Below, piece after piece: positions 24,211 to 37,097 of a stretch of 64,000 nucleotides of DNA. Numbering within the stretch: the first letter of the stretch is position 1; each line of letters starts with the position of its first letter. Both the position numbers and the translations under genes were made by a program. Source of the stretch: Manis javanica (lineage: Eukaryota > Chordata > Mammalia > Pholidota > Manidae); the NCBI RefSeq assembly GCF_040802235.1, contig NC_133169.1:46569034-46633033 (forward strand), read 5' to 3'. The notes below the pieces were generated by a model. The model had not been told where the DNA came from, made no database searches, and saw only the letters and a program-made list of their open reading frames with translations.

Positions 24211-24630
24211 GTACCAAATGATTTCACTCATATGTGGAGTATAAGAACAAAGGAAAACCGAAGGAAGAAAACAACAGCAGAATCACAGAACCCAAGAATG
24301 GACTAATAGTTACCAAAGGGAAAGGGACTGGGGAGGATGGGTGGGAAGGGAGGGACAAGGGCAGGAAAAAGAAAGGGGGCATTATGATTATCATGTATAG
24401 TGTGGGAGGGGGCACGGGGAGGGCTGTGCAACACAGAGAAGACAAGTAGTGATTTTACAGTATCTTACTACACTGATGGACAGTGACTGTGAAGGGTTAT
24501 GTGAGGGGGACTTGGTGAAGGGGGGAGACTAGTAATCATAATGCTCTTCATGTAATTGTAGATTAATGGCACATAAATAAATAAATGAATGAATGAATGA
24601 ATGAATAAATAAATGAATAAATAGATAAAC
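24211..24630 (+). mobile_element. Young L1 3' fragment, plus strand, with A-rich tail
   Basis: Only the last 420 bases of the young L1 subfamily: the end of ORF2, the G-rich 3' UTR (GGGAAAGGGACTGGGGAGGA), the TGTAATTGTAGATTAATGGC end and a tail converted to (AAAT/AATG)n at about 24571-24628. It is bracketed by a perfect 17-bp target-site duplication. Confidence 0.93.
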
Positions 24631-24647
24631 AAAAGGAGGAAGAAGAA
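24631..24647 (+). repeat. Target-site duplication, right copy
   Basis: Identical to 24194-24210. Confidence 0.92.
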
Positions 24648-24848
24648 AAAGCAGACAAGTGTGGAGGAGGAAATGGGGAATGACCACTGCTGAGTCTGGT
24701 TTAGTCAAGGTTATGAAAATGTTCTGAAATGGGACTCTGGTGATAGTGCACACACCTGCAAATACACTATAACCAATTAATCATATTCTTATGATCGTGA
24801 ATTGAATGTTATAGGAACTATATTTAAATAAAACTCGAATAAAAAAGA

Positions 24849-27839
24849 ATCATAATTATACTGGATATTTACTGTATACCAACTAATTTGACACATAATA
24901 AAAGCATTAGACAGATGGTCTAACTCCAGCCAGTCACTCTGCTCTGTGATTTCTGCCTGCCATTTGTCCTCTCTTGAGCCCAGAAGAGGTCCAGCCTGAA
25001 GGTGAGGGATTGTGGGTGACCCTCCCCAATGTCATAAGCCAGAGGAGTGATCCATGAGAAATTTAAAAGAGGGGAATTGCTCCTGAGCTTGGTCCTTTCC
25101 TATTTCACTCCAAAGGGCCACATTTGTCCTGAAGAAGTAGTTTTATGGACCTGACAAGGGAAGGATGGTTCTCCGCGGGAAGCCTGGGAGACGGTGGGGA
25201 CAGCATCTGCAGCAACGGGGATCTTCATGCCCTGAGGGACATCAAATCCCTCCGGATCATTCCTGTGTAAATTGGAAGTTTCAGAGGCAGAAATCACAGG
25301 GGGAAATCAGCCATACTTCTGGGTTTTGGTTTAACTCTATGTTTTTAATCTTCTGTTTGTAACAGATAATGAGGAAACCTGAGTTTTGTGATTTTGTTTT
25401 GTTGTCCTTTTTTTCTGATGGGAAATGTCATTATAACTTCCCTGTAGCCAAAAATATGAACTCCACACTTTCTATAAACTATGATAAATCATTGAGTCCT
25501 CTCTTTTCCAAGCATCGTATTTTACAATCACGGTCAGGTTGGGAGTAACCACACCCGTGTTAGAAGTTACGGAACAGTCTTGCCTCATCACTATACTTTC
25601 TCACTGTGGGTCCAATGAATAGGATTCAAATGAGGGTTCAAATGGCACCTGAAGCTCTTCCATAGAACAGGCTATGGGAAATGACATTGCAGTCTATTTT
25701 TATAGACTCTGTGGAGGATATGAATTGCTGACTTTAATGTCTTCTGGATTTGAAAGGGGAGTGTCAGAACATGAGCACTGACACCTTTGCACCAAAACCT
25801 TACCAGACTCATTTTGATCTGGCCATCTATCCTGTTATGTAGTACCTTTTATTACACAACTATATTCCTAATTCTTTTAGACAGTCTGTGAGAATGAAAG
25901 ATATGAAGTATTTTGATAAGATGATGTATCAATCAACCTAGTATTTTCACTAAAAGGAAATAATCAAACAAATTATCTCTTAAATAAAATTCACCAGAGA
26001 AATAACTCAAAAATCTTCAATCTGTTAGTCCTTTGTTTTTAAGCAAATAAGATGACTTTGCCTTCTTTCTTCTTCTGGTATGAGACGGTCTTCACTAGGA
26101 GTACTGGAACCCACAGAACTATACGAATTTCCTGATGGAGACAGCGAGCAGGAGTAGACGTTGTAATGAGTCCCAGGGCTGGGAGCTCTGCTCAGGGGAC
26201 TGCAAATCCACACTTCTAAACTTGCACAGCACATTCTGTCTCTAAAGGCAGAATCTTCACTCACTTTTCCCATACAGGCTCACACATAGCCTTCTGTCCA
26301 TATATCTGAAGCCTGGACTACCTACAATGAGAAACAGATGTTACATTTATTTAATTCAATCAAATAATAAAAATCTTCCTAACATGTTTCTAGCAATGTC
26401 ATTCAATCATCTTTTCCTTAGTAGACTTGATAACAGAGAATTATAGCATAGCTCAGGTAAAGCTCATCCTTACCTGTTTCCACTGATAGAAGGTAGCAGT
26501 ATGTATACCATATATTAAGATTATGTTAGAGAGAAAGCAAAATATTAGTATGGACAGTAAATCACCAGAATACACAAAAATGGAGAATTGAATGTTTCAA
26601 AAGATATGATTCACAAATGTAAAATAACAGAAAGAAAAATGAACCATCATGTGCAATATAGATGGGTAACATATTTTCTGTTTTAGACAGAAACAAGAGA
26701 TTCTGACACCAGTTTATCACAAACTTAATTTTCCCTAAAGTTGTGACTTGCATATAAGAAATATAGAAAATACATACATTGCATAATTTTTGTGTGCTTA
26801 AAAATAGATGAAATAAAGCCACAATTATCTTGTACTTGAACATTGTGACATGTGTGTCCAGGTGCAGATGGCTCATCTGCTCCAGTCTCGCTTGGCTGCC
26901 CTCTGCTCTGGATGCAAGGCCGACATCTGTGAGCTCCAATCCCTGGCTTGGCCTGTTGTGTTCAATCTCCAGTTTCATGTGACACATTTTCCTTCACTGT
27001 TTACCTTTTATTTTCAGGGGAGCACATCCTCCTTTAACAAATTTTCAAGATACTAAATATCTTTATTTTAGTCTTTTCATGGGTGACATTTTGGCTTCCT
27101 GTAATATTCTTCTTGGAAAATTTCTCGATTGTCTCTCAGTTTGTTCCTTAGGAGTTGTGGTCCGTTTGGCGTTCTGACATATTTTTCCTCTTAGGGAAGT
27201 TGGTGAGTCGGTTATCTTGAAGGTACCAAAGCATACAGCATTTCCATCCGCTGGCTCAGGAAGCCGTTTAGTGTGACCATATGTGACTTCTAGCTCTGGG
27301 AAATATTCCTGATTTATTCCATCGATAATGTCTTACCTCCATTTCCTCTGTTCTCCAGTTACAGAACTGCAATTACTCAGTTGGATCTCCTTTTCTAATT
27401 TTCAATTTTTTCTTTTATTTCGTATTTTCATGTTGTATTTTTATATTACCTTCTTGCATATTTCCTTATTTTGATCATCTAACCCTTCTATTTATTTTTT
27501 TAATGGATCAACATATTTGTAAATAGAGTATAACTTCATTTTATGAGTGGATATTTATTTTGGTTCATTTTATATCTTCTTTTATATTTCCTTAAATTAA
27601 TTTATCTAAGGTCACTTCTTCCTGCCCTGTGTGTGTTTCTTCCAAGTTCCCTGTTATGTTTATTTTTGTCTATATTTTCATGTAAAAGAACCTCCTCATA
27701 TATCCGATTATCCCTCTCTGTTCATATATATGAGTGAGCCACTCAAATGAAGTTCCAGAGAGAGGTGAGAGTTTTAAAAGATAGACAATCTGAGTATGAA
27801 GTGGGGACATCTCTTTACAGTGAAAAATCTAAAAAGCTG
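24849..27839. other. Intergenic, no gene recognised
   Basis: Mixed composition. 24900-25300 and 26050-26280 are moderately GC-rich but hold only short unrelated open frames. 27050-27740 is T-rich and could be inverted old L1 sequence, though no diagnostic word was found. The 141-codon minus frame at 26562-26987 resembles no family. Confidence 0.45.
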
Positions 27840-28258
27840 GGTCTGTAGAGTGTATTATGCTAAGTGAAATAAGATGGTGGAGAAAGACAAATGCTTATGA
27901 TTTCACTTACATATGGAGTCTAAAAACAAAATGAACAAAACAGCAGGAGACTCAGACACTGAGAAGTGACTAGTGGTGACCACGGGGGAGCAGTTGGGGT
28001 GGGTGGGTGAAAGAGGTAAAGGGGAAAAAGAGGCACAAAATCTTGATCATAATATAAATTAGTCACAGGGATGAAAGTACAGCATAGAGAGTATAATCAA
28101 TAGTTCTGTCACATCTTTCTATGTAGACATAGTAATTACACTAGTTGGGGCAAGGATTTAATAATGTATGTAACTCTTGAATCTCTCTGTTGCATACTTG
28201 AAACCAATATAATATTGTATATCAACTATGCTTCAATAAAAATATATCTAAAATAAAA
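27840..28258 (+). repeat. 5'-truncated L1 (L1MA-like), plus strand
   Basis: Begins GTGTATTATGCTAAGTGAAA near 27850. It continues with CACTTACATATGGAGTCTAA, the G-rich GGGTGGGTGGGTGAAAGAGG tract, and ends CAACTATGCTTCAATAAAAA before an A-rich tail. Confidence 0.85.
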
Positions 28259-28999
28259 TACTAGGTCTGTGTCCTTCTCTTCAACTGCCCAACTTCTATG
28301 GAGAGGACATTGCAGTATCTCCAGTAGGGATTATCAGCACAGTCGCCAGTATCAAACAGGCAGGAGTGAACTGGGTCCTCAGCTCAGGATGGGGATGGTC
28401 CCGTTAACTTCCCTGATCAGGTTGGTCATCTGTCTGCACCGTGACTGTACACCTCTGGTTCAAAGCCTCTGAAGAGAAGCTTTGTGTTTTCACAAATACA
28501 TGTAAATCTGAATCTTTTCATGAATGCTCCAAAACTGAAACAATGAAAATGAAAGCAATTAAAATTTTGTATCAGCATATAAATAAACACCTTTAAGTAA
28601 CAAAGTGACCTCTGGGGACCCTATGGCAAACTGAAGGTCAGTGATAGGGACACAGAAGGCAGAAGATGTTGTGGGTTGCAGACTTTCTGATTCCATGTGG
28701 TAGTCAGAATTATGAGTCAGCTCCCAATGACCTTGTCCGAGCATATAATCTTGCTTTGAGTGAGATTATGACTAGCTGTCACCCCCATGATTAGATTAGG
28801 TTGACCAGGTAGATTAGGTAATTAAGGTTGACTTAATTCAACCTGACGAGTCATATACAGGTGTCTTTGGAATATATGTACATATTTATAGTGTGTGCAT
28901 GTGTATCCACCCAATTTTTAAGCCTGTCTAATAAATAAAAACTTTTATACTTAAAACAGTAGTTGTCTAGGATATATACAACCTGAATGATATGTTTTA
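28259..28999. other. Intergenic with an old interspersed repeat at about 28690-28855
   Basis: GGTAGTCAGAATTATGAGTC, then CATGATTAGATTAGGTTGAC and TAATTAAGGTTGACTT, follow the order of an old placental repeat whose related words also occur near 47090-47180 (GTCAGCAGAATTCTAAGGCA). I cannot name the family with confidence. The remainder has no recognised content. Confidence 0.4.
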
Positions 29000-30020
29000 A
29001 CAAACTCGACACCAGGGGGAGCAGGAGCTTCTGGGAGGCTGAGACTCCTGCTGCTTGTGGAGGACAGGCACCCTCCATTGGTCCCAGTGAGATGAGAAAG
29101 GGCGAGTGGAAGATGCTTCTCCAGCCCTCACTCAGCCCGAGTGGTCAGGCGCTCCTGGGAGGCAGCCCAGACGCTCCATCCTCCTTGCTGGTCTCTCAGC
29201 CCTGAGGAGCTTCTCAGCGCACCCGCCCACGTGCTCACACAGCAGCCTCAGACTTTGCCACCAGGGAGGCAAAAGGAGGCCCAGCTTTCCTGACCCCTCT
29301 CAGCCCAGCTGGGGAGGCACCTGAGGGAGCCAGTTCCAAACACTCCTTCCTCCTTGCTGGCAGCCCAGCCCCATGTGATGTGCTCCCCTAGCACCCCCAC
29401 CCCCAGTCAGCCCAGAAGCACCACATCCCTGCAGGACAAGCAGACGGCGGTCCCTACTGCAACAATCTGAGCTACAGCACAGTTGCACAGCCCGCCAATG
29501 GCTTGGCTGACACAGACCAACCACTGCTGGCAGGCAGGCAGAGAGGCAGCTCTGCCCACTGCTCACCAGCAGTGCCTGGGGCTCCACCTCAAGGAGAACC
29601 AGACAGAGGTGCAGAAGCCTGAGCTTCTTCAAAAAGCCATTACTCTCTAAACCTGGAGGCATAGTGGGTCCATCTAATACAAAGGAAGGAATACAGAATC
29701 CCAGACAAAATGAGGAAGCAGAGGAATGTATTCTAAACAAAAGAACAGGATGAGACACCAGGAAAATGTACAAAATCCAGGAAGAGAGAGCTTAACAGCT
29801 GAATTCTACCAAACAGTTAAAGAGCTAATATGAATACATCTTAAAGTTTTTCAAAAAATGCAAGAGGAGAGAAGACTCCCAAACTTATTCTGAGTGCAGC
29901 GTCACTTCAATAACAAAATCAGAAATGCAGAAAAAGGATTATAAAATTATAGATCAATATCCCTCATGAACATAGATGCAAAGATCATCACAAAATATTC
30001 ACAAACTGAATTCTAAAATA
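29000..30020 (+). repeat. Old L1 with 5' UTR/ORF1 start joined to ORF2 piece
   Basis: 29000-29640 is GC-rich, as in L1 5' UTRs. 29640-29770 (ACAAAATGAGGAAGCAGAGG, AAAGAACAGGATGAGACACC) resembles the ORF1 start region of older L1s. From about 29780 the sequence is ORF2 reverse transcriptase (GAATTCTACCAAACAGTTAA ... TATCCCTCATGAACATAGAT). About 3 kb that should lie between is absent, so the element is internally deleted or two pieces are apposed. Confidence 0.55.
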
Positions 30021-31517
30021 CATGGGCTTAGCACAGATGACTCCACTGGGGGCCTGCTGTTTCTACTTAATGTAAGCATAGAGCCCAGAGCTGTCTTAGC
30101 TTTTGGGGACTGACTGACTGGATACATGGTGTTTCTGATGAAGTGGAGTATTTACAGTAATATAAAAGTTGGGTTTGCTAACATGGCACCCAGATAGGAG
30201 TGGCTCTATCTTGGGCCCAGAAATTTAATTGTCAGAGTTAAATGAGTAAATAAGTGTAAAAAGGATGCCTGGCTCGAATCAAGTGGCCCATGATGCCAAA
30301 CTGAGGCTTCATTACAGTTTCAGCTCTCCTAGAAATGGAACCTTAAACCACCCACTCGGACATTACCTGATCAGCATTAGTCAGGTCATCTGCCTGAGAC
30401 ACCTTGCCATTCCCCCACAGGGAAAGCAACCTTACAATCACCAGTCTACTTTGTGCTGGTATGACTTCCCCATTCCTGCTCACTTGTCCATAAAAGCCTT
30501 TCATTTTTGTACAGCTCTTCAAAGCTTCTTTGGGCCCTAGACAAGGTCCCTCCCCTTCACTTTGGTCTGTATTGTGCAGAGAATGGTAATAAGTCATGCT
30601 CTTTACCCCAAAGGCTCTTTGGCACTACTTGTTAAATGCATTAAAGATTTCTGCTATTTAAAATTTCAGGTAGTGACAGGAATAGCAGGAATTGGGAGCC
30701 AGACAGAACTTGGAGTAAATATTTGGTGCAGGTTTACATAAACAAATGAGTTAACATGGAAGCTTCAAGCACCACATGGGTAAATAGGATCATTAAAATC
30801 ATGCTGATCTCTGACAAAGCCAGGGGTTAGGATAAGAGAACATGACTCATAGAAAAAGTTACATCAGTTCCTTCTCACTAATAAAATAAAAACATGCATG
30901 ACAAATAATGCTTTCAGATTTAAATCTTAAATCTTTGTTATCAGTGTTACACATATCATTATTATAGGTTAACTTCTTAGTTTATCCAGAAGCTTGCAGC
31001 AGACTTTGGGGAAAATGCCAAAAATCAGAGACACAGAATAAAAACAGCATTTGATTTGACTTGATGAAAGTCTTTGGATGGGAATTTGCAAAATAGGAAA
31101 CACCCAACATGCTAAATTCCCATGTTTGGTGGCTGTCCACTAAGAGAAGTGATCAATTTGTCATCATCCTGACTAAAATACCCAGAAAGTTGTTAATGAA
31201 TTTCCTACTTGGCACTCTGGTATATGTGGAAACTCATCTTTAACACTACTTCTCTCACTTTGTACTTTGGATCTTTGTCTATCACCTACGGGAGGTTTTT
31301 GGGTGGCATTTGTAGCTCATTCATCAGAATGCACAGTGTTGGAAGTCAAGCAGTCTCACCGCAGTCCAGGAGAAGGCAAGCTGCGAGGCACGGGGGAAGA
31401 CCAGATCTGACCCAGCGGTTGCAGACACCATCAGTGGCCCTTGATGGAGGTGAGCTGACCATCAGGCTGGAGATGCCTGTCTCTCCCATTCATTCTTGCT
31501 CGATCCTTTCTGACCTC
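30021..31517. other. Intergenic, downstream of OR2W3 pseudogene
   Basis: No gene was recognised apart from the MIR-like arm at 30236-30291. The sequence close to the pseudogene (31200-31517) is probably former 3' flank of the receptor. Confidence 0.45.
30236..30291 (+). repeat. MIR-like sequence, left arm of an inverted pair
   Basis: Reverse complement of 32488-32551 over about 55 bases with a few differences, including GGATGCCTGGCTCGAATCAA, which departs from the usual MIR sequence in both arms. Confidence 0.7.
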
Positions 31518-32433
31518 TTACGCAGCAGCAACCTCCTCAATGCCCCCTTCACCTCTGTTTCGGAGGGTATAGATCAGTGGCTCAGGAGAGAGGTGACTAT
31601 GTTTTAGAAGAGGGTAAGGAACTTGCCCTGGTCCTGGGAGGAGCTCTTTCCTGGCTGCATGTACATGTAAATGATGCTCCCATAGGAAAGAGAGACCACG
31701 GTGAGATGGGAGCCACAGGTGTTGAAGGCGTTGCGCCTCCCCGAGGAAGACTGAATTCCTCACACAGCCCTCACGGTGTGCCCACGGGAGCCCGGGATGA
31801 ACATCATGGGGGGCAGCACAGTGCCCACTGCCAGGACAGAGACAGTGCCCTCGACAGCAGCTGCGTTGGCACAAGCCATTCCAATCGGGGCAGGCATCTC
31901 ACAGAGGAAGCGGTTCACACCACGGTGGCCGCAGTGGGGTGAGCCAGGGTGACTGGGGACATGGCCAGGGGGCTGGCCATCCCGCAGCCGCAGGCCACGG
32001 ACACCAAACCCGGGCTGAGGCATGGATTCATGATCACCGTGTAGTGCGGGGGCTTGCAGACTGCAGCGGAGCGGTCGTGGGCCATGACGGCCAGGAGCAG
32101 GCACTCCTCGCCTCCCAGGCCAAGGAGAGGAAGAGCTGAAGGGCGCAGCCCAGGGAGCTGATGGTCTTGTCACGTGCAGTCAGGTTGTAGAGCAGCTGGG
32201 GGTTGGACCTGCTGGTGAAACTGAGGCCCAGGAAGGACAGGTGGCTGAGGAAGAAGTACATGGGGGTGTGGAGGTGGGGGTCCAGCCGGAACACCAGGAC
32301 AGTGGTGGTGTTTCCCATGAGGGTCAGGAGATATGCAATCAAGATGAGCACGAAGAGGATCCTCTCCAAATGGGGGTGGCCACAAAACCCCAAACGGATG
32401 AAGCTTCCCTGGGTACTTGTTGGCGTCACCCAT
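31518..32433 (-). pseudogene. OR2W3: Olfactory receptor OR2W3 pseudogene
   Basis: Single-exon odorant receptor remnant, 916 bases against the usual 930-945. Seen in order: a start at 32433 (MGDAN), an early frame change, FIRLGF, HPHLERILFVLILIAYLL (TM1), RLDPHLHTPMYFFLSHLSFL (TM2), [22 protein letters not shown] (TM3). Then there is a loss of frame where MAYDRY should stand, FLCEMPA with MACANAAAVEGTVSVLAVG (loop 2 and TM5) in another frame, and PLIYTLRNR at TM7 in a third. The AVEGTV-VLAVG and ILFV-LILIAYLLTL words match my recollection of human OR2W3. Its place 13.7 kb downstream of TRIM58 on the same strand fits the human gene order. At least three frame changes make it non-functional. Confidence 0.85.
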
Positions 32434-32487
32434 CTCTACCACACCTGAGGAGGAATATCAATTCCAGTAATGGCAGCAGACAATCTA

Positions 32488-32640
32488 ATGGAGCACTTGA
32501 TTCGAGCCAGGCATCCTTCTCCGCTTTTTACACTTACTTACTCATTTAACTCCGACTGCAGTAATCTGGAGTTGGCACTCTAATTGTCAACAGAAAAGGA
32601 AACTGAGGCAGATGTGCTGTAAGCAAATGACCAGGCTGTA
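32488..32640 (-). repeat. MIR SINE, minus strand, right arm of inverted pair
   Basis: On the minus strand it reads CATCTGCCTCAGTTTCCTTT, then GAGTTAAATGAGTAAG and GATGCCTGGCTCGAATCAAG, the order of a MIR element. Confidence 0.7.
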
Positions 32641-35185
32641 GAAAGGGGAACAGCTGATTCTGAGCCTGAACAATGGAGTGCAGGGTCTCATCCTTCGCTG
32701 CCGGTACTTCCTCTGACTCCAGACACAGGAGAGGTAAATCGGGATGTGGCCCAACGATCGACTCTTGTTGAGAATCAACGTTCCTAAACTCCTGCTAAAA
32801 CCTCCAAGACCCAACCAAGTTAAGCCCCAGAATAATTTATTACTAGTATTTAGGAAATATCCATTATATGCAGGATGCTTAAGGTACTCTTTATCTCAAA
32901 GACACATCTTGTTCATTTGATCATCATTATTGGGCAATTTTAAAGTACCTGAGTAGAAAATGCATGAGACAATAGAATATTGCTAAAGGAACATACACAT
33001 ACAATTAATCTCTCTCCCTCAACTGGGTCTGAGTATTGAAGGAATTGAGCATTTATTCTTCATCCAGAATACTGTATACTGCTTGAGGAAAAAAAAATCA
33101 TGAGATTTTGGAACAGAAAATGGAGCTTTAATGCAGTTAATTCACATATATGTGCAGAAACCTCTTTCAAACTGCAATTCCAAGAAGGCATAAGATTAAA
33201 GCAGAGTATGTTTGAGGATATAAACCACACATCGTATATAGCAGGAACAGATTTAGACAAATAAGGAGGAATATATTTAAAACATCTTGGGCTACAGCAT
33301 CAATGTCCCTTGTTACAATCTTTTAGCCAATAAGATACAATTAGAGATCTTAGAAAGCTTATTTACCTTTTCAGAGTTTTCTCATCTAAAATGGTAATAA
33401 TCACACTGTGTTATTTATTTTAGAGGTATGTTTTGAGATTTTTTTAAATATGAAACATGGTAAATAGAGTGTATATGTATGTTACATAAGGTTTACATGT
33501 CGTACAAACAGGGAAATGGAATACTGTCATGAGACTAGGCAGGGAAATTCTGAAGAAAAAATAAGTCGGAAATATAATAATTAAAACATGGTCGTTGACA
33601 AGGCACTTGGAGTGGGGAAGTGTGGATCCCAAATTCATTCCTTTCACCAAAAAAAATAACAAGTAAAATATTTGAACATTAAAAAAACAAAACTATAAGA
33701 AAGCATAATGGTTGTTCTGTCTTTTTTTCCCTAATCACCTGAAATTTAGGTAGATGTCACTGGGCAAGGTGCAATTCTCAAAAACTTTGAAGCCAAATAC
33801 AAATAAATGCTGATTGTGTATTAAAGAATATACATAAGAAATATTACTAACAAAATCAAAATAATGATGAAATTACTAGAGAATTTCAACATGACAATTG
33901 AAAGATGATCCTGTTTAATAATTTTTTCAAGAAATTGACATGAAAATACTGACAAAATGTGTAAAAAAAATAAAAATAAATAAGTTCACAGGAAAACAAG
34001 TGATATACAGAAATGTGATTTAAAAACAGAACTGTTCTTATTGAGGATAAGCAATATAAAATTAAAATATAAATATAAAGATATTTGGAAAAAGAGATCT
34101 TTCCTTTTTTAGATACTAAATATTTTTAAATGTTATATAAACTGGGCCAGGGAAAATATAAGGAAACGATCCCATTCATTCTTAATAGGAATTTAAATTG
34201 GAATCTTGGGAGGAATCTATGAAAAGATAATTTTAAAATATGCACATATCTTGACATTGTATATTTTATTTTAACAAAAGAAATATCTGTCCTCTATAAA
34301 ATTTAAAACATTTCATTTTTTGACCCATTTATTCGGCACCTAGCTATCCATCCCGCATTCATGAACCTGCAGTAGATAAATATACAGCTTCAGGAATTTT
34401 CATTATATCATTGAATTAAATTGATAACAATCAGAAAAAATATATATATCTAAAGTTATTGAAATGATTTAATAAATAATGACAACTCTATAAATGACAA
34501 ACAACTGCTATATGGAAATAAATATATGTATATGACTTCACCTGCATTTTTTCCAAAGATCATGTTAATTTTAAATAAGTGTAAATTAAGACATAATGTA
34601 TAGTGAGAACAGATGTAGCGTGATCCCAATTTTTGGGTCACAAACTTATTGTTTACGTTTATATTACAATAGAAAAAAATATCTGGGAGTATACACTGAA
34701 TTATTAAAGACTCACTTTTAAAGTGTGAGATGTAGTTCAAGGGGGACTTTCATTTTTACATAATTTCTTCCTTATTAAATAGTAATCAATCATAAATTAC
34801 CAAAATGTGTAAAGATTACATATATATGTATGTATATATAATAATATTTAGGAAATTCCCCTAAGAATTTTTTTCTGAATCTGTTACTATAACTCTTCAA
34901 TATTATCATTCCTCCTTCACAGGTATCACTGCCCCACCACCCTTAGTAAATCCATTTTGTTTTAAATTAACAAACTAAAAAAGGATTAAAAGTAGGAAGA
35001 AAGGCAGGAAGTTAAGAAGGAAGAGACTGAGTGAAACAAATTTTCAGTCATTATGATAACGTGTTTCACAACAAATTGCTGCACAGTTTCATGGTCCTAA
35101 AATTGTGAATTTTATGAAATAAAAGTGAGAACAAGGAGCTGAAAATAAGCCAAATGCAGTGAAAGGGCATGAATTTGGTTTTCTT
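32641..35185. other. Intergenic, AT-rich
   Basis: No gene was recognised. There is a possible MIR remnant near 32840-32960. TATA and ATA runs occur at 34436-34450 and 34818-34845. Short open frames show no family resemblance. Confidence 0.5.
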
Positions 35186-35740
35186 TTTCTTTAATTTTTT
35201 ATTGAAGAATAATAGACATAAAGTTATATTCATTTCAGATGTACAACATGGTGATTTGACACCTGTAGATTACTAAATGGTCACCACAGTAAGTGCAGTT
35301 ACCGGCTGTCACCACACAGTCATCAAGATATTACTGACAATATTCCCTCTGCTGTGCTTTTCACCCTTGTGACTGGTTTAGTTTATAACTGGAAGTTTGC
35401 CCCACTTACTCTCCTCTTGCGCCTTCACCTGTTCCCCATCCCACTCCCCCTGGCACCCAAAAGTTTGCTCTTGGTATTTATGGGTCAGTCAAGATGCAGT
35501 TTGTTCATTTATTCTGTTTTGTTAGATTTCACACATCGTGAAATGATATGGTATTTGTTTTTCTCTATCTACCTTCACTTAGCATAATACCCTCTAAGTC
35601 CATCCATGTTGTCAGAAATGTCATGATTTTATTCTTTCTCACAGCTGAGTAATATTCAGTCATACACACGCACCGTATCTTTTTATGCATTCTTCTATTG
35701 GGGGGCATTCTGGTTTCTTCCATATGAGTTTAATTTTCAA
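35186..35740 (-). repeat. Old L1 3' end, minus strand
   Basis: TTTAATTTTTTATTGAAGAA at 35190 is the inverted tail. ACAACATGGTGATTTGACAC and AAGTCCATCCATGTTGTCAG follow in the order of an inverted L1 3' UTR and ORF2 end. Confidence 0.8.
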
Positions 35741-37097
35741 GACAACTGAGATTAATCTACTTCTGAATAATTTTCACAACTTGAACATGGAGGTAAGTAT
35801 AATTTCTTCACAGGGAGATTTTAGACAATTTAAAGATAATGTTAATGCTAATCCCGCACATCTTGTCACATTCTAACCAAGGTGCTGCCTCTCTCCTCCT
35901 CTTTGGAACAAGTCAAGAGAACTTGCACCACCACCGTGGCTCGGAGACGGGGTGCCCACAAGTCCTGCAACTGCAGCACCTCCTCCCATGGAAGAAAGGG
36001 TTTCACAGGGAACACAAAGTACCATCACTTTCTGAATGGTTCTGGAAAGGGACAGATCTTTTCTCCCCTTAAATTCAAACTTTGGAAGGAATATAATCAA
36101 TTTCCTTTTCTCTGTGTAGAAGTCCTTCTCAGGATACTGATCCAGTATTACCGGTCTGCGAGATCTCACCTCCCCATCCACAGTTTACACATTTATAAGT
36201 ACCTTCTACTGACACCGGATCTTCATGTTTAACCTGTCTGTGCACCTGTTCTTGCACATAGCAAATGTGTGTCATGTAAATCTGTCACTACTCTCCTAGT
36301 GAGGGGAGAGATTGGGCAATATCCATTTTTAAATATTTTGTACATGGACACAGCATAGGAGCTCAAAGAATGAACAATTATTTGCTTAATGTGACAATTT
36401 GAGTCTTCTCTACCTTGAGGAAGTATTTCCACTTCATTGCTCAAAGCAGGGAAAACTGAAACACAGAATCAGTCACTATACTGGAGAGGCCAGAGCTTTC
36501 CTGGGCTAGTGGAAGGAGGCTCATGAAAAGGTCAGGAAATTAATCCAGTGACTGAAAAGGCTCAGTTTTTCAGACATGAAAATTGTGTGAATTGGAGAGC
36601 ACAGAACAGCTTGCCTGCATGAAAGACACTATTGTTTTGTAAACCATTTACTTAACTTGAGTATTTAGGAGTGTGTATGCTGAGTGTACCAGGAGAAAAA
36701 TTATATTTTTCCCTGTAGGTACTGGTCAAACGGTGTGAACACTATTGCTCCCAAATGCATCATTCCCCTTCAGAAATGCCCACATGCAAACTGCTAGTGA
36801 AAGATATGTATATTTTTTAGTTCCTCGGGGATGACTGTTAAAGATTTAAATTTATTTACAAAGCATTTTTAACCTTGAAGATTAAAGAGCTTTAGACTGA
36901 CAAAAAGCGTGGCTAGAATGGCAGATGATGGAAAATGGGGCTGATGATTTTAGAGCAGGGACAGACTTAAATCTTCCCAGTCGAGACCTGGCATTTCCCC
37001 ATCTGCTTCCACTAGGCTAAGAATATGCTTTTCAATGCTATTTTTTTTCAGAATGAAACTCACCTCACTAATTTTCTCACATTTGCCTAACAAATCA
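35741..37097. other. Intergenic, no gene recognised
   Basis: Moderately GC-rich around 35880-36200, with overlapping open frames of 77-116 codons on both strands that match nothing I know. The rest is ordinary spacer. Confidence 0.45.

Larger units (their letters stand above)
23480..24848 (+). repeat. Old L1, plus strand, split by a younger L1
   Basis: Left part 23480-24193: ORF2 sequence including the ACAGACATGCAGATCAATGG and TAGACATTTCTCCAAAGG words. Right part 24648-24848: the 3' UTR with GTTCTGAAATGGGACTCTGG and AACTATATTTAAATAAA. The younger insertion at 24211-24630 separates the two. Confidence 0.7.
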
